Part shown: positions 41,061-48,744 of the stretch, one piece after another
Numbering within the stretch: the first letter of the stretch is position 1
Layout: every line of letters begins with the position of its first letter
NCBI GenBank assembly: GCA_949297575.1
Contig: CASFTB010000004.1
Span: forward strand, 33,268-97,267
Source: an uncultured Bacillota bacterium
GTDB lineage: Bacteria; Bacillota; Clostridia; Christensenellales; Borkfalkiaceae
Direction: 5' to 3'
DNA length: 64,000 nucleotides
Program-made: the position numbers and the translations under genes
Notes under the pieces: generated by a model
Databases searched by the model: none
Seen by the model: the letters and a program-made list of their open reading frames with translations, nothing else
Told to the model about the DNA's origin: nothing

Positions 41061-41289
41061 CGCCCGCTCCTCCTTTTTCTCATTATAGCACCCTTTGTGC
41101 CGCGGGGCAATCTTTTTGGGCATATCATTTGACGGATATATTCTTTTTATGTTAAAATAGAAAAGGTGCGGGGGGCCGGAAAGCGGCCTTCGGGCAATGC
41201 AGCCCGCCGCCCTTTTGCAGCGCTTCGGCAGCGGCGCCGGAGCTTTTTTTGCGCCGCGGGCATTTTTGCGGCGCTTTGAGGAGAAGGAT

Positions 41290-42081
41290 ATGATCGCGGG
41301 TGTTTCCACCGCCTCCCTCTTTCAGCGGGAGATGAACGAAGACGCGCTCACCGTTCTGGACGGGCTGGGCGTACAATGTACGGAAGTCTTTCTGACCACT
41401 TTTTCAGAATACACGGAGGAATTCGCGCGCCTGCTCCTTTCCCGCAGGGGAAGGCTGGACGTCAATTCTGTGCACCTGCTCAATACAGAATTCGAGCCGC
41501 AGCTCTTTGCGGCGCATCCGCGCGCCCGCGCTGACGCGTACGCGGCCCTGCGCGGTGCCATGCGTTCGGCACACATCTTCGGCGCGCGGGCGTACACCCT
41601 GCACGGCATCACCCGCCTGAAGCGCAACTCCGTCCCTTCCGATTTCGGCAAGCTGGCGGCAGACCTCGCGCAGATACAGCGCACCTGCCGCGCCGAGGGG
41701 CTGGAGCCCTGCCTCGAAAACGTGCATTGGGCGCTGTACAACGAGCCGGGCATCTTTTCCCGCATCCGCGCGCATCTCCCTTCCCTGAAAGGGGTGCTTG
41801 ACGTGAAGCAGGCGCGCCTGTCCGGGTACCCGTATCAGATGTATATCAAGGATATGGAAGGGGCCGTCTCGCACGTCCACCTTTCCGACGTGGACGGGGA
41901 GGGGAAGATCTGCCTGCCGGGGAAGGGGCTGTTCGACTTTGAAGAGTGCCTGAAAAGGCTGAAAGACGCCGGCTTTGACGGCGCCGTCCTCATCGAGGTA
42001 TATCCGCGCGATTACGGCGAATATGCGGAGCTGAGGCGCTCCTGCGACTATCTCGCGGAGCTCGCCTACAAATTGGGCTGA
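41290..42081 (+). CDS. Sugar phosphate isomerase/epimerase-like TIM barrel protein
   Basis: 263 residues. Xylose-isomerase-like TIM barrel (AP_endonuc_2 family): CTEVFLTTFSEY, TLHGI, CLENVHWALY, GVLDVKQARLSGYP and SHVHLSDVDGEG give the metal-site E, D, H and E in order (last E in VLIEVYPRDY). Substrate unknown; many such proteins act on inositols or keto sugars. GAGGAGAAGG precedes ATG 41290. Confidence 0.85.
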   Translation: MIAGVSTASLFQREMNEDALTVLDGLGVQCTEVFLTTFSEYTEEFARLLLSRRGRLDVNSVHLLNTEFEPQLFAAHPRARADAYAALRGAMRSAHIFGARAYTLHGITRLKRNSVPSDFGKLAADLAQIQRTCRAEGLEPCLENVHWALYNEPGIFSRIRAHLPSLKGVLDVKQARLSGYPYQMYIKDMEGAVSHVHLSDVDGEGKICLPGKGLFDFEECLKRLKDAGFDGAVLIEVYPRDYGEYAELRRSCDYLAELAYKLG

Positions 42082-42123
42082 AAAGGGGAAAACGCAAAAA
42101 AGCGAAATCCGCCCCCCGAATCG

Positions 42124-42153
42124 TTGACAGAGCCGCCCCTCATGATTTACAAT
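42124..42153 (+). promoter_or_regulatory. Promoter of pgi
   Basis: TTGACA (42124-42129), 18 bp, TACAAT (42148-42153). Confidence 0.78.
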
Positions 42154-42213
42154 ATAAGGGTGGGCAAAACGTGCCCCGATCGGAAGATGTATTCAAGAAA
42201 ACGGAGGTTTCTT

Positions 42214-43641
42214 ATGAATTATAGGAACAAGGACTGGCGCAATTCCATGCGCCTCACCGTCGACTACAACTATATGATGAAGAAGTTCATCGGCGCCGAC
42301 GGTTTCAAGGATTCCGAGCTTTCCGAAATGAAGGAAGCTGCGGCGGATGCCTTTGACTACGTGGCGGACAACCGCGGCAAGGGCATGATGGGATGGACGG
42401 AGCTTCCGTATAACCAAAAGGAGATCATAGAGGATATCATCGCAACGGCGAAAGAAGTGCGCCGCAAGTTCAAATATTTTGTCGTTCTCGGCATCGGCGG
42501 CAGCGCGCTCGGCCCCATCGCCGTGTTCAACGCGCTCTGCCACCTGCACTACAACGACCTCGCTCCCTCCAAGAGGCGCGGCCCCAAATTTTATGTGGAA
42601 GACAACGTCGATCCCGAGCGCATGGCGGCGCTCCTCGACGTCATCGAGCCCGAAAAGACCTGCTTCAACGTCATCACCAAGTCGGGCGCGACCAGCGAGA
42701 CGATGGCGCAGTACCTCATCATCAGCGACCTTTTGAAAAAGGTCCTCGGAGACAAGGCAAACGAGCACATCATCGCCACCACCGATCAGGTCAAGGGCAA
42801 CCTCATCAAGCTCGCCAAGCAGAACAACTATAAGACCTTCTACATACCCGACGGCGTGGGCGGCAGATTTTCCGAGCTGTGCCCCGTGGGGCTGCTCCCC
42901 GCGGCCGTCCTCGGGCTGGATATCAAGGCGATGCTCGCGGGCGCCGCGTATATGGACGGCGTCTGCAACAAGCCTTCCGCAGCCAAAAACCCCGCGCTCG
43001 CCTGTGCGGTATTGCAGGTCATGGCCATGAAGCGCGGCAAGAACGTCGGCGTCATGATGCCGTATGCCGACAGCCTCAAGCTGATGGCAGACTGGTATTG
43101 CCAGCTGTGGGCGGAGAGCCTGGGCAAGAACGTCACGCTGGACGGCAAGCCCTGCAACGTGGGGCAGACGCCCGTCAAGTCTCTGGGCGTTACGGACCAG
43201 CATTCGCAGGTACAGCTGTACACCGAGGGCCCCTTCGACAAGGTCGTCACCTTCCTCTCCGTGGGCAGCTACCGCAAGGTCGTTCCCATCCCGCACGGCT
43301 GTGAGGATATCCCCGACGTCGCTTTCCTCGGCGGCCATACCATGAACGAGCTCATCCAGGCGGAGAACAAGGCGACCGCTTACGCCCTCGCAAAGGCGGG
43401 CAGGCAGAACTACACCGTCAATATCCCCGAAGTCAATGAATTCACTCTCGGTGAGCTGATGTACCTGTTTGAATTGCAGACCGCCTATGCGGGCGCGATG
43501 TTCAACATTGATACCTTCAACCAGCCGGGCGTCGAGGCGGGCAAGCAGGCGACGTACGCGCTGCTCGGCAAAAAGGGATACGAGGCAAAGCGCGAGGAGC
43601 TGGATGCTGCCCCCGCCGCGGAGGAAAAGTATATCGTGTGA
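42214..43641 (+). CDS. pgi: Glucose-6-phosphate isomerase
   Basis: 475 residues. It interconverts glucose-6-phosphate and fructose-6-phosphate. Sugar-phosphate site: VLGIGGSALGP and ITKSGATSETMAQ; GGRFSELCPVGLLP is the first PROSITE-like block, and the catalytic Glu and His lie in WAESLGKN and the DQHSQVQLYTEGP stretch. GGAGG precedes ATG 42214. Single-gene unit with a structured repeat directly after the stop. Confidence 0.96.
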   Translation: MNYRNKDWRNSMRLTVDYNYMMKKFIGADGFKDSELSEMKEAAADAFDYVADNRGKGMMGWTELPYNQKEIIEDIIATAKEVRRKFKYFVVLGIGGSALGPIAVFNALCHLHYNDLAPSKRRGPKFYVEDNVDPERMAALLDVIEPEKTCFNVITKSGATSETMAQYLIISDLLKKVLGDKANEHIIATTDQVKGNLIKLAKQNNYKTFYIPDGVGGRFSELCPVGLLPAAVLGLDIKAMLAGAAYMDGVCNKPSAAKNPALACAVLQVMAMKRGKNVGVMMPYADSLKLMADWYCQLWAESLGKNVTLDGKPCNVGQTPVKSLGVTDQHSQVQLYTEGPFDKVVTFLSVGSYRKVVPIPHGCEDIPDVAFLGGHTMNELIQAENKATAYALAKAGRQNYTVNIPEVNEFTLGELMYLFELQTAYAGAMFNIDTFNQPGVEAGKQATYALLGKKGYEAKREELDAAPAAEEKYIV

Positions 43642-43649
43642 TTTCCCGG

Positions 43650-43803
43650 AGGATTTGTTGTAAGCCGACAAAACAAATCCTTCCGAATTTAAGGGGGAAG
43701 CGGCCGTCCCTTCAGGATGGCCGGTTCCCCCTTTTTGCGGCATTTTAAGGGCGCATATTTTAAAGGATCCCTCAAATTCATCCCTTTGGGGCGCGCCGCC
43801 CGC
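43650..43803 (+). repeat. Structured dispersed repeat B, copy 2
   Basis: Starts nine bases after the pgi stop. Elements: GGATTTGTT/AACAAATCC stem, GGGGGAA...TTCCCCC stem around GGCCGTCCC-TTCA-GGATGGCC, TTTTTGCGGCATTTTAAGGG, CCCTTTGGGGCG. Same order as copy 1 at 28511-28664, with stem positions changed on both arms. May double as pgi terminator. Confidence 0.75.
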
Positions 43804-43840
43804 CTCGTGATTCGGGCTTCGACTTTTTTTGCCGAAAAAG

Positions 43841-43868
43841 TTGACAAGCGGCGCGAACTGTGTTATGA
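43841..43868 (+). promoter_or_regulatory. Promoter of the T-box/ilvBN unit
   Basis: TTGACA (43841-43846), 16 bp, TATGAT (43863-43868). Confidence 0.75.
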
Positions 43869-43874
43869 TAAAAG

Positions 43875-44153
43875 AAATCAACGATACAAACGCTTTGACG
43901 GGGAGGAGTACGCGCCCCTTTGCCTTACAGAGAGAGGACGGCAGGTGAAAGTCCTCGGGTAAACGGATGCGGAAGGTCGCCCCCGAGCGGCGCGCGCAAA
44001 AGGAGGCGAGTAGTGCGCGACGGCGTCCCTCCGTTAAAGGGGACCGGGAGGGCTCCTCTCGGGCGGAGTGCGGGGAACGATCCCCGAAATCGGGTGGTAA
44101 CGCGGTCATTTCGATCGCCCCGAACGGCCATACGGCCGTTCGGGGCGATTTTT
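43875..44153 (+). promoter_or_regulatory. T-box leader controlling ilvBN
   Basis: Stem I carries AGTA (43907-43910) facing GAA (43972-43974), the loop-E pair that brackets the specifier; the codon following is GTC (43976-43978, valine). The T-box sequence GGGTGGTAACGCGG is at 44092-44105 and the terminator follows. Uncharged cognate tRNA would stabilise the antiterminator and switch on the acetolactate synthase genes. Valine is the end product of this pathway, which fits. Confidence 0.92.
44114..44153 (+). terminator. T-box-controlled terminator
   Basis: A 16-bp stem (44114-44129 with 44134-44149) followed by five T, just downstream of the T-box sequence and 23 bp before ilvB. Confidence 0.9.
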
Positions 44154-44175
44154 GCATCATCGGGAGGTCTACGGT

Positions 44176-45918
44176 ATGAAGATCAAAGGCACGCAATTGT
44201 TCGTCAAAGCGCTCATAGAAGAGGGCGTTGACACGCTGTTCGCCTATCCGGGCGGCATGGCGATCGATATTTTTGACGCATTGTACGGCGAAACGGCGTT
44301 CGACGTCGTTCTGCCCCGCCACGAGCAGGGGCTGGTGCACGCGGCGGACGGGTACGCCCGCGCCACGGGCAAGACGGGCGTGTGCCTCGTTACCAGCGGC
44401 CCGGGCGCTACAAACCTCGTCACGGGCATCGCCACCGCCAATTACGACAGCGTACCCCTCGTCTGCTTCACGGGACAGGTGCCGACCAACCTCATCGGCA
44501 ACGACGCCTTTCAGGAGGTGGACATCGTCGGCATCTGCCGCGGTATCTGCAAGTACGCCGTCACCGTGCGCAAGCGCGAGGATTTGGGCCGCATTATCAA
44601 GGAGGCGTTTTACATTGCCCGCACGGGCAAACCGGGGCCTGTGCTCGTCGATTTTCCCAAAGACGTGCAGAACGCTTTGGGCAGCGACGAATACCCGAAA
44701 GAGGTCTCCATCCGCGGCTACAAGCCCTCGACGGGCGTGCACATGGGGCAGCTGAAAAAGGCGGCGGATATGGTCGCGAACGCGAAACGCCCGCTCTTTC
44801 TCGTCGGCGGCGGCGTGAACATCGCGGGCGCGGGCGGGGCGATGACGGCGCTCGCCGAAAAGTTGGGTGTGCCTGTCGTCACCACCATCATGGGCAAGGG
44901 CGCGCTGCCCGCCGACCACCCGCTGTATATCGGGAATATGGGCATGCACGGCAACGTCGCCTCCAACACCGCCGTGTCCGAATGCGATCTTCTGTTTTCC
45001 ATCGGCACCCGCTTCAACGACCGCATCACGGGTAAGATCAGCGAGTTTGCCAAAAACGCAAAGATCGTGCACATCGATGTCGACGCCGCGTCCATCTCCC
45101 GTAATATCGTGGTTGACGTGCCCATCGTGGCGGATGCGAAAGAGGCGATCGAAAAATTTGCGGAGATCGCCGTGCCGCCCAAACACGCGGAGGGCTGGGC
45201 GGAAAAATTGCAGGCATTGCGCGCGGAGAAACCCATTTCCATGCCGCGCGAGGGGGAGCTGACCCCGCAGGACATCATGGAGGGCATCAACGCGCAGTTC
45301 CCCGAGGCGATCTTCACGACGGACGTGGGGCAGAACCAGATGTGGGCGACGCAGTTTTTGCAGCTGCGCGGCAAGAGTAAACTGCTCACCTCGGGCGGGC
45401 TCGGCACGATGGGCTACGGTCTGCCCGCCGCCATCGGCGCGGCGCTGGGGCGGCCGGATATGCCCGTCGTCTGTATCGCGGGGGACGGCGGCTTTCAGAT
45501 GAACGAGCAAGAGCTGGCCACCGCAGTCTGTCAGGAACTTCCCATCACCATCTGCATTTTGAATAATTCGTACCTCGGCAACGTGCGGCAGTGGCAGGAG
45601 ATGTTCTACGGCGGCAGATATTCCTGTACCTGCCTGAAAAAGCGCACGGGATGCGCGGCTTGGTGCTCCGACCCTTCGGCTTCCTGCCCGCCGTATGTTC
45701 CTGATTTTATCAAACTTGCCGGAAGTTACGGCATCGAGGGCATCCGCGTCACAAAGCGCGAGGAAGTGGCGGCGGCGCTTGAGCGCGCCAAGGCGAACAA
45801 AAAGGCGCCTACGCTCATCGAATTTATCATCGACAGAGAGGCGGACATCCTGCCCATGGTCCCGGGCGGCAACGCGCTCTCGGAAATGGTCACCGAATAC
45901 AAAAAGGAGGGCAAATAA
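44176..45918 (+). CDS. ilvB: Acetolactate synthase large subunit
   Basis: 580 residues. It condenses pyruvate into acetolactate (or acetohydroxybutyrate) for valine, leucine and isoleucine. Thiamine-diphosphate activation glutamate is in LPRHEQGLVHAADGYA, and the ThDP-magnesium motif is AGDGGFQMNEQELATA with NNSYLGNVRQW. The FAD domain is in the middle (LVGGGVNIAGAGG). Near residue 485 a Cys-rich segment (CTCLKKRTGCAAWCSDPSASC) replaces the usual sequence of the mobile loop. GGGAGG precedes ATG 44176. Confidence 0.95.
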   Translation: MKIKGTQLFVKALIEEGVDTLFAYPGGMAIDIFDALYGETAFDVVLPRHEQGLVHAADGYARATGKTGVCLVTSGPGATNLVTGIATANYDSVPLVCFTGQVPTNLIGNDAFQEVDIVGICRGICKYAVTVRKREDLGRIIKEAFYIARTGKPGPVLVDFPKDVQNALGSDEYPKEVSIRGYKPSTGVHMGQLKKAADMVANAKRPLFLVGGGVNIAGAGGAMTALAEKLGVPVVTTIMGKGALPADHPLYIGNMGMHGNVASNTAVSECDLLFSIGTRFNDRITGKISEFAKNAKIVHIDVDAASISRNIVVDVPIVADAKEAIEKFAEIAVPPKHAEGWAEKLQALRAEKPISMPREGELTPQDIMEGINAQFPEAIFTTDVGQNQMWATQFLQLRGKSKLLTSGGLGTMGYGLPAAIGAALGRPDMPVVCIAGDGGFQMNEQELATAVCQELPITICILNNSYLGNVRQWQEMFYGGRYSCTCLKKRTGCAAWCSDPSASCPPYVPDFIKLAGSYGIEGIRVTKREEVAAALERAKANKKAPTLIEFIIDREADILPMVPGGNALSEMVTEYKKEGK

Positions 45919-45919
45919 T

Positions 45920-46429
45920 ATGGATACGGCGAAAAAGCGCTGGCTTTCCCTGTACGTGGAAAACGATGTGGGCGTGCTCGCGAAGATTGCGGGGCTGTTT
46001 TCGGGGAAGTCATACAATTTGGCCAGCCTGACCGTCGGCGAAACGGAGGACCCGACCGTGTCGCGCATGACCATCAGCATGGTCGGCGACGACAAGACCT
46101 TCGAACAGGTCAAAAAACAGCTGAACCGCTCCGTCGAGGTCATCAAGGTGCTCGACTTTACCGACCTGCCCATCCATAAAAAGGAGATTTTGTTCATCAA
46201 ACTCCGCGCCCTGAAGCGGGAGGAGATGGAAGATGTGTTCCGCTCCGCCGCAGTGTTCGGTATCTCCGTCACCGATTACGACCGCAATTCGCTGATCTTG
46301 GAGAGCGTCAAGACGGAGTCTGAAAACGACGAGGTCCTCATTTATTTTAAAAAGCATTATCTTTCCCGTATGGAGGCGATGCGGGGCGGTTCGGTCGCCA
46401 TCGAATCAGTCTCCCGCAGCGACAGATAA
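45920..46429 (+). CDS. ilvN: Acetolactate synthase small (regulatory) subunit
   Basis: 169 residues. An N-terminal ACT domain (LSLYVENDVGVLAKIAGLFSGKSYNL) would bind valine for feedback control and activates IlvB; the C-terminal domain has RNSLILESVKTESENDE. Length matches IlvH/IlvN of Bacillota. AAAAAGGAGG lies at the end of ilvB, and only one base separates stop and ATG. Confidence 0.94.
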   Translation: MDTAKKRWLSLYVENDVGVLAKIAGLFSGKSYNLASLTVGETEDPTVSRMTISMVGDDKTFEQVKKQLNRSVEVIKVLDFTDLPIHKKEILFIKLRALKREEMEDVFRSAAVFGISVTDYDRNSLILESVKTESENDEVLIYFKKHYLSRMEAMRGGSVAIESVSRSDR

Positions 46430-46524
46430 AAGAAGCGCCCGTCGAACGGAGAGAAAGCCGCAGAGCAGTTTTATTTCTGCGTGACAAAGAAGAATAGAAT
46501 GCCCTTCGTAGGGCAAAGGAAAGG

Positions 46525-46559
46525 GGAGGATGCGCCGTTTTCGGGCATCTTCCTTTTTT
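46525..46559 (+). terminator. Terminator after ilvBN
   Basis: GGAGGATGC (46525-46533) pairs with GCATCTTCC (46545-46553) with one G-U pair, followed by six T. Confidence 0.8.
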
Positions 46560-46618
46560 CTTGTCATTTTGGAGTTTCTTCTTTGTTTTGTATGCCGTAA
46601 AGAAATTTTGGAAAACGA

Positions 46619-46647
46619 TTGCAATTTTCTGCGGTTTGTGGTAACAT
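46619..46647 (+). promoter_or_regulatory. Possible promoter of the hairpin RNA
   Basis: TTGCAA (46619-46624), 17 bp, TAACAT (46642-46647); predicted start within a few bases of the inverted repeat at 46652. Confidence 0.5.
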
Positions 46648-46651
46648 ATTC

Positions 46652-46795
46652 TTGCGACACAAATTCATAAAACTTGGCATAAGGTACAAATCTGCGATTT
46701 TGTACTTCTTTTCCTTATGTCAAGGAATTTGTGTCGCAACAATGCGAAGTACATTTTCGAGGTGTGCTTCACGTTGTTGAGGCACACTTTTTTTA
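46652..46795 (+). ncRNA. Candidate small RNA: 88-nt long hairpin followed by terminator
   Basis: TTGCGACACAAATTC (46652-46666) pairs perfectly with GAATTTGTGTCGCAA (46725-46739); inside, GGCATAAGG pairs with CCTTATGTC and GTACAAATC with GATTTTGTAC. A second hairpin, GTGTGCTTCA/TGAGGCACAC (46762-46787), is followed by seven T and acts as terminator. No coding capacity. Alternatively the inverted repeat is a MITE-like mobile element. Confidence 0.55.
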
Positions 46796-46957
46796 TGCTC
46801 TCAAAAAATTTTTTGAAAACTTTTAAAAAAACCGGCGGTATCAATTTGTGATACGCCGATCTGATATAAAGGAAAAAATGAAATCGGAGGGGGGTGCCCA
46901 TGGGGAAAATTTTTACGTTGCATTTGTGCTAATAGATCAATTTCAGGAGGAGTTATT

Positions 46958-47809
46958 ATGACAAAAAGTAAGTTTCTGTTTTTAACGGCTGTTGCGGCTT
47001 TTCTTATTGCGCTATTCACGCTTGAACCATATTCTACATATGAGTTTGATACTCAATACATAGTGACGGGTATTGTAGGAATAGTGATTTTTGCCGCGCT
47101 TATTTTCGCTGCTTATTTCAGTTACAGCAAAGGAATGCTTATTCTTTTGCCTGTCAGCTCATTATTATCGGGTATAGCCTCTATAGTTTTTAGTTGTGTT
47201 CTTTATTCTTTTGATTTTAATCTGATATTTGTAGAAACGATTCTTATTCTTTTAGGTGTTTTGGTACTGCTTTTAATTAAACCACAAAATAAAAAAGTCT
47301 CTGTTTTCCTAATAACATATATCGCGATTTATAGCATTATAGCGTATATGCTTTTCCGATATATGGCAAGTCTATCTATGAGTGCCTCCTTCGGTCTCGC
47401 GGTTAATATTGCACTTGTGGAGTATTTTTTCAATTTTTTCTCAAAAAAAGTTCGTACGATTGCCTCCTATATATTGGTTGGTGTGACAACTTTAGCTACC
47501 TTAATAGGATTTATAGTCTTATTGTCCGACGGTATTTGGGGGTTTGCTTCGCCTGTTTTCTTTACTGCTATCATTTTTATCCTATTAGGCATTCTATACT
47601 TTTTGGTGAGCCTTTTGCCTGGTGGAAAAATAATTATAGAAAGATATGAAATGAACGACGAATCGACGATCACCACTTATGCGGTTATGCCCAAAGAATT
47701 TGTTCGAGCTTTGGAAGATTTACAAAAGTTGCGTGAAGCCGGTATTCTGACAGACGAAGAATTTCAGCAACAAAAAAATAAAATTTTAGGGGGAAATAAA
47801 AATGTTTGA
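46958..47809 (+). CDS. AT-rich membrane protein with C-terminal SHOCT domain
   Basis: 283 residues. About seven membrane helices fill residues 8-225; the C-terminal 30 residues (ALEDLQKLREAGILTDEEFQQQKNKIL) are a SHOCT short domain, often found at the end of membrane or phage-related proteins and thought to mediate oligomerisation. The gene is far more AT-rich than its surroundings, a sign of acquisition. CAGGAGGAG precedes ATG 46958. It overlaps the next gene by eight bases. Confidence 0.75.
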   Translation: MTKSKFLFLTAVAAFLIALFTLEPYSTYEFDTQYIVTGIVGIVIFAALIFAAYFSYSKGMLILLPVSSLLSGIASIVFSCVLYSFDFNLIFVETILILLGVLVLLLIKPQNKKVSVFLITYIAIYSIIAYMLFRYMASLSMSASFGLAVNIALVEYFFNFFSKKVRTIASYILVGVTTLATLIGFIVLLSDGIWGFASPVFFTAIIFILLGILYFLVSLLPGGKIIIERYEMNDESTITTYAVMPKEFVRALEDLQKLREAGILTDEEFQQQKNKILGGNKNV

Positions 47810-48230
47810 AAAAAATGATAAGCAACTTTTGATAGTCCGTACCATTTTGAATGTGGTCACATGGATATTCATTATCTTGGGCGTCGTGTTGGGGATCGTA
47901 CTTTCCGCTTTGGAAATGCTGGAAATCGGCTTACCGTTATTGTTCTTTATCCCGTTTTTAAGCTGGGTCATGTGGGTATTTGTTCGCTTGCATTTATCTC
48001 ACTTATGCGACATCAAAATGATCCGCAATAAAATATACGGCGTCGATAACGACAACTTGAAAGTTTTTTTAGAGGAAAAAGCAAATACGGGATTTCAAGA
48101 AGAGGAATACATTGCAAACAATAATATTTCAAGTAATACAGAACAAATTTTGCGGTTAAAAAGGTTGCTAGACGGCGGAGCAATAACGCAAGAGGAATTT
48201 GACCGAGAAAAGGAAAAACTTTTGCAATAA
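47802..48230 (+). CDS. Two-helix membrane protein with C-terminal SHOCT-like domain
   Basis: 142 residues. Two membrane helices (about 10-33 and 40-62) are followed by a cytosolic linker and a SHOCT-like end (EQILRLKRLLDGGAITQEEFDREKEKLL). Same domain end as the preceding gene, coupled to it by overlap, so the two proteins probably interact. Family of the membrane part not recognised. Its stop abuts the terminator palindrome shared with tRNA-Pro. Confidence 0.75.
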   Translation: MFEKNDKQLLIVRTILNVVTWIFIILGVVLGIVLSALEMLEIGLPLLFFIPFLSWVMWVFVRLHLSHLCDIKMIRNKIYGVDNDNLKVFLEEKANTGFQEEEYIANNNISSNTEQILRLKRLLDGGAITQEEFDREKEKLLQ

Positions 48231-48272
48231 CCACAAAAGAGCGAAAGGATTTCTCCTTTCGCTCTTTTGTGG
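48231..48272. terminator. Bidirectional terminator palindrome next to tRNA-Pro
   Basis: ACAAAAGAGCGAAAGGA / TCCTTTCGCTCTTTTGT, a perfect palindrome extended by CCA/TGG so that its outermost pairs use the tRNA CCA end. It serves the SHOCT gene on one strand and tRNA-Pro on the other. Confidence 0.85.
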
Positions 48273-48346
48273 TCGAGGTGACGGGACTTGAACCCACGAC
48301 CTCTTGGTCCCTAACCAAGCGCGCTACCAAACTGCGCTACACCTCG
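48270..48346 (-). tRNA. tRNA-Pro (anticodon AGG)
   Basis: Minus-strand 77-nt cloverleaf: acceptor CGAGGTG/CACCTCG, D arm GTAGCGCAGTTTGGTAGCGC, anticodon stem CTTGG/CCAAG with loop TTAGGGA (anticodon AGG), T arm GTGGGTTCAAGTCCC, discriminator A and encoded CCA. An A at position 34 is unusual for proline outside some Gram-positive bacteria. Confidence 0.9.
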
Positions 48347-48380
48347 TTATAAACTTTTCAAATTCACTTCCGCTTCTGGT

Positions 48381-48406
48381 GTGCTACCAAACTGCGCTAC
48401 ACCTCG
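48381..48406 (-). pseudogene. 5'-half fragment of tRNA-Pro
   Basis: 26 bases identical (one difference) to the 5' acceptor and D arm of the tRNA-Pro at 48270-48346 and in the same orientation. The rest of the tRNA is missing. It lies between the promoter and the intact tRNA. Confidence 0.8.
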
Positions 48407-48490
48407 CCTTCCGGCATTCGTTTTGCTGCAGAGGTTTCGCAGTCAATAAAAAAACAGTACAGCCGCGCCGTTTCATAAACAGCATAATCT

Positions 48491-48518
48491 ATTATACATC
48501 TTTTTTGAAAAAAGTAAA
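48491..48518 (-). promoter_or_regulatory. Promoter of the tRNA-Pro(AGG) unit
   Basis: Minus strand: TTTACT (48518-48513), 16 bp, TATAAT (48496-48491). Confidence 0.6.
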
Positions 48519-48677
48519 ACGATTTTACCCCGGGTTTAAGAAAAATTTTTTGTAACATTTTTTCTCTGCTCCGTCTGCCGCGCGCGGCGCCTGAAAACGA
48601 AAGCGGACGGGCCCGCATCGCGGCGGCCGGCCCCCCTTTCTTTTTATAAGAAATTTAGCTTTTTTTGCGGAAAGGAA

Positions 48678-48706
48678 TTGCAACGGCGGCCAAAATGTGA
48701 TAAAAT
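48678..48706 (+). promoter_or_regulatory. Promoter of the paaK-ior operon
   Basis: TTGCAA (48678-48683), 17 bp, TAAAAT (48701-48706). Confidence 0.75.
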
Positions 48707-48744
48707 AATACATAACAGGTTTTAAAAAATGGGGGAGCAAAAAC

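Noticed and set aside
42193..46272. A 4-kb open frame on the minus strand opposite pgi, the T-box and ilvBN
   Set aside because: It runs opposite strongly recognisable genes and a T-box RNA, shows no protein motif and is rich in Arg/His/Asp as expected for antisense of GC-rich codons.
46665..46901. Minus-strand small frame of 78 codons near the hairpin RNA
   Set aside because: Overlaps the inverted repeat and terminator, with no ribosome site or homology.
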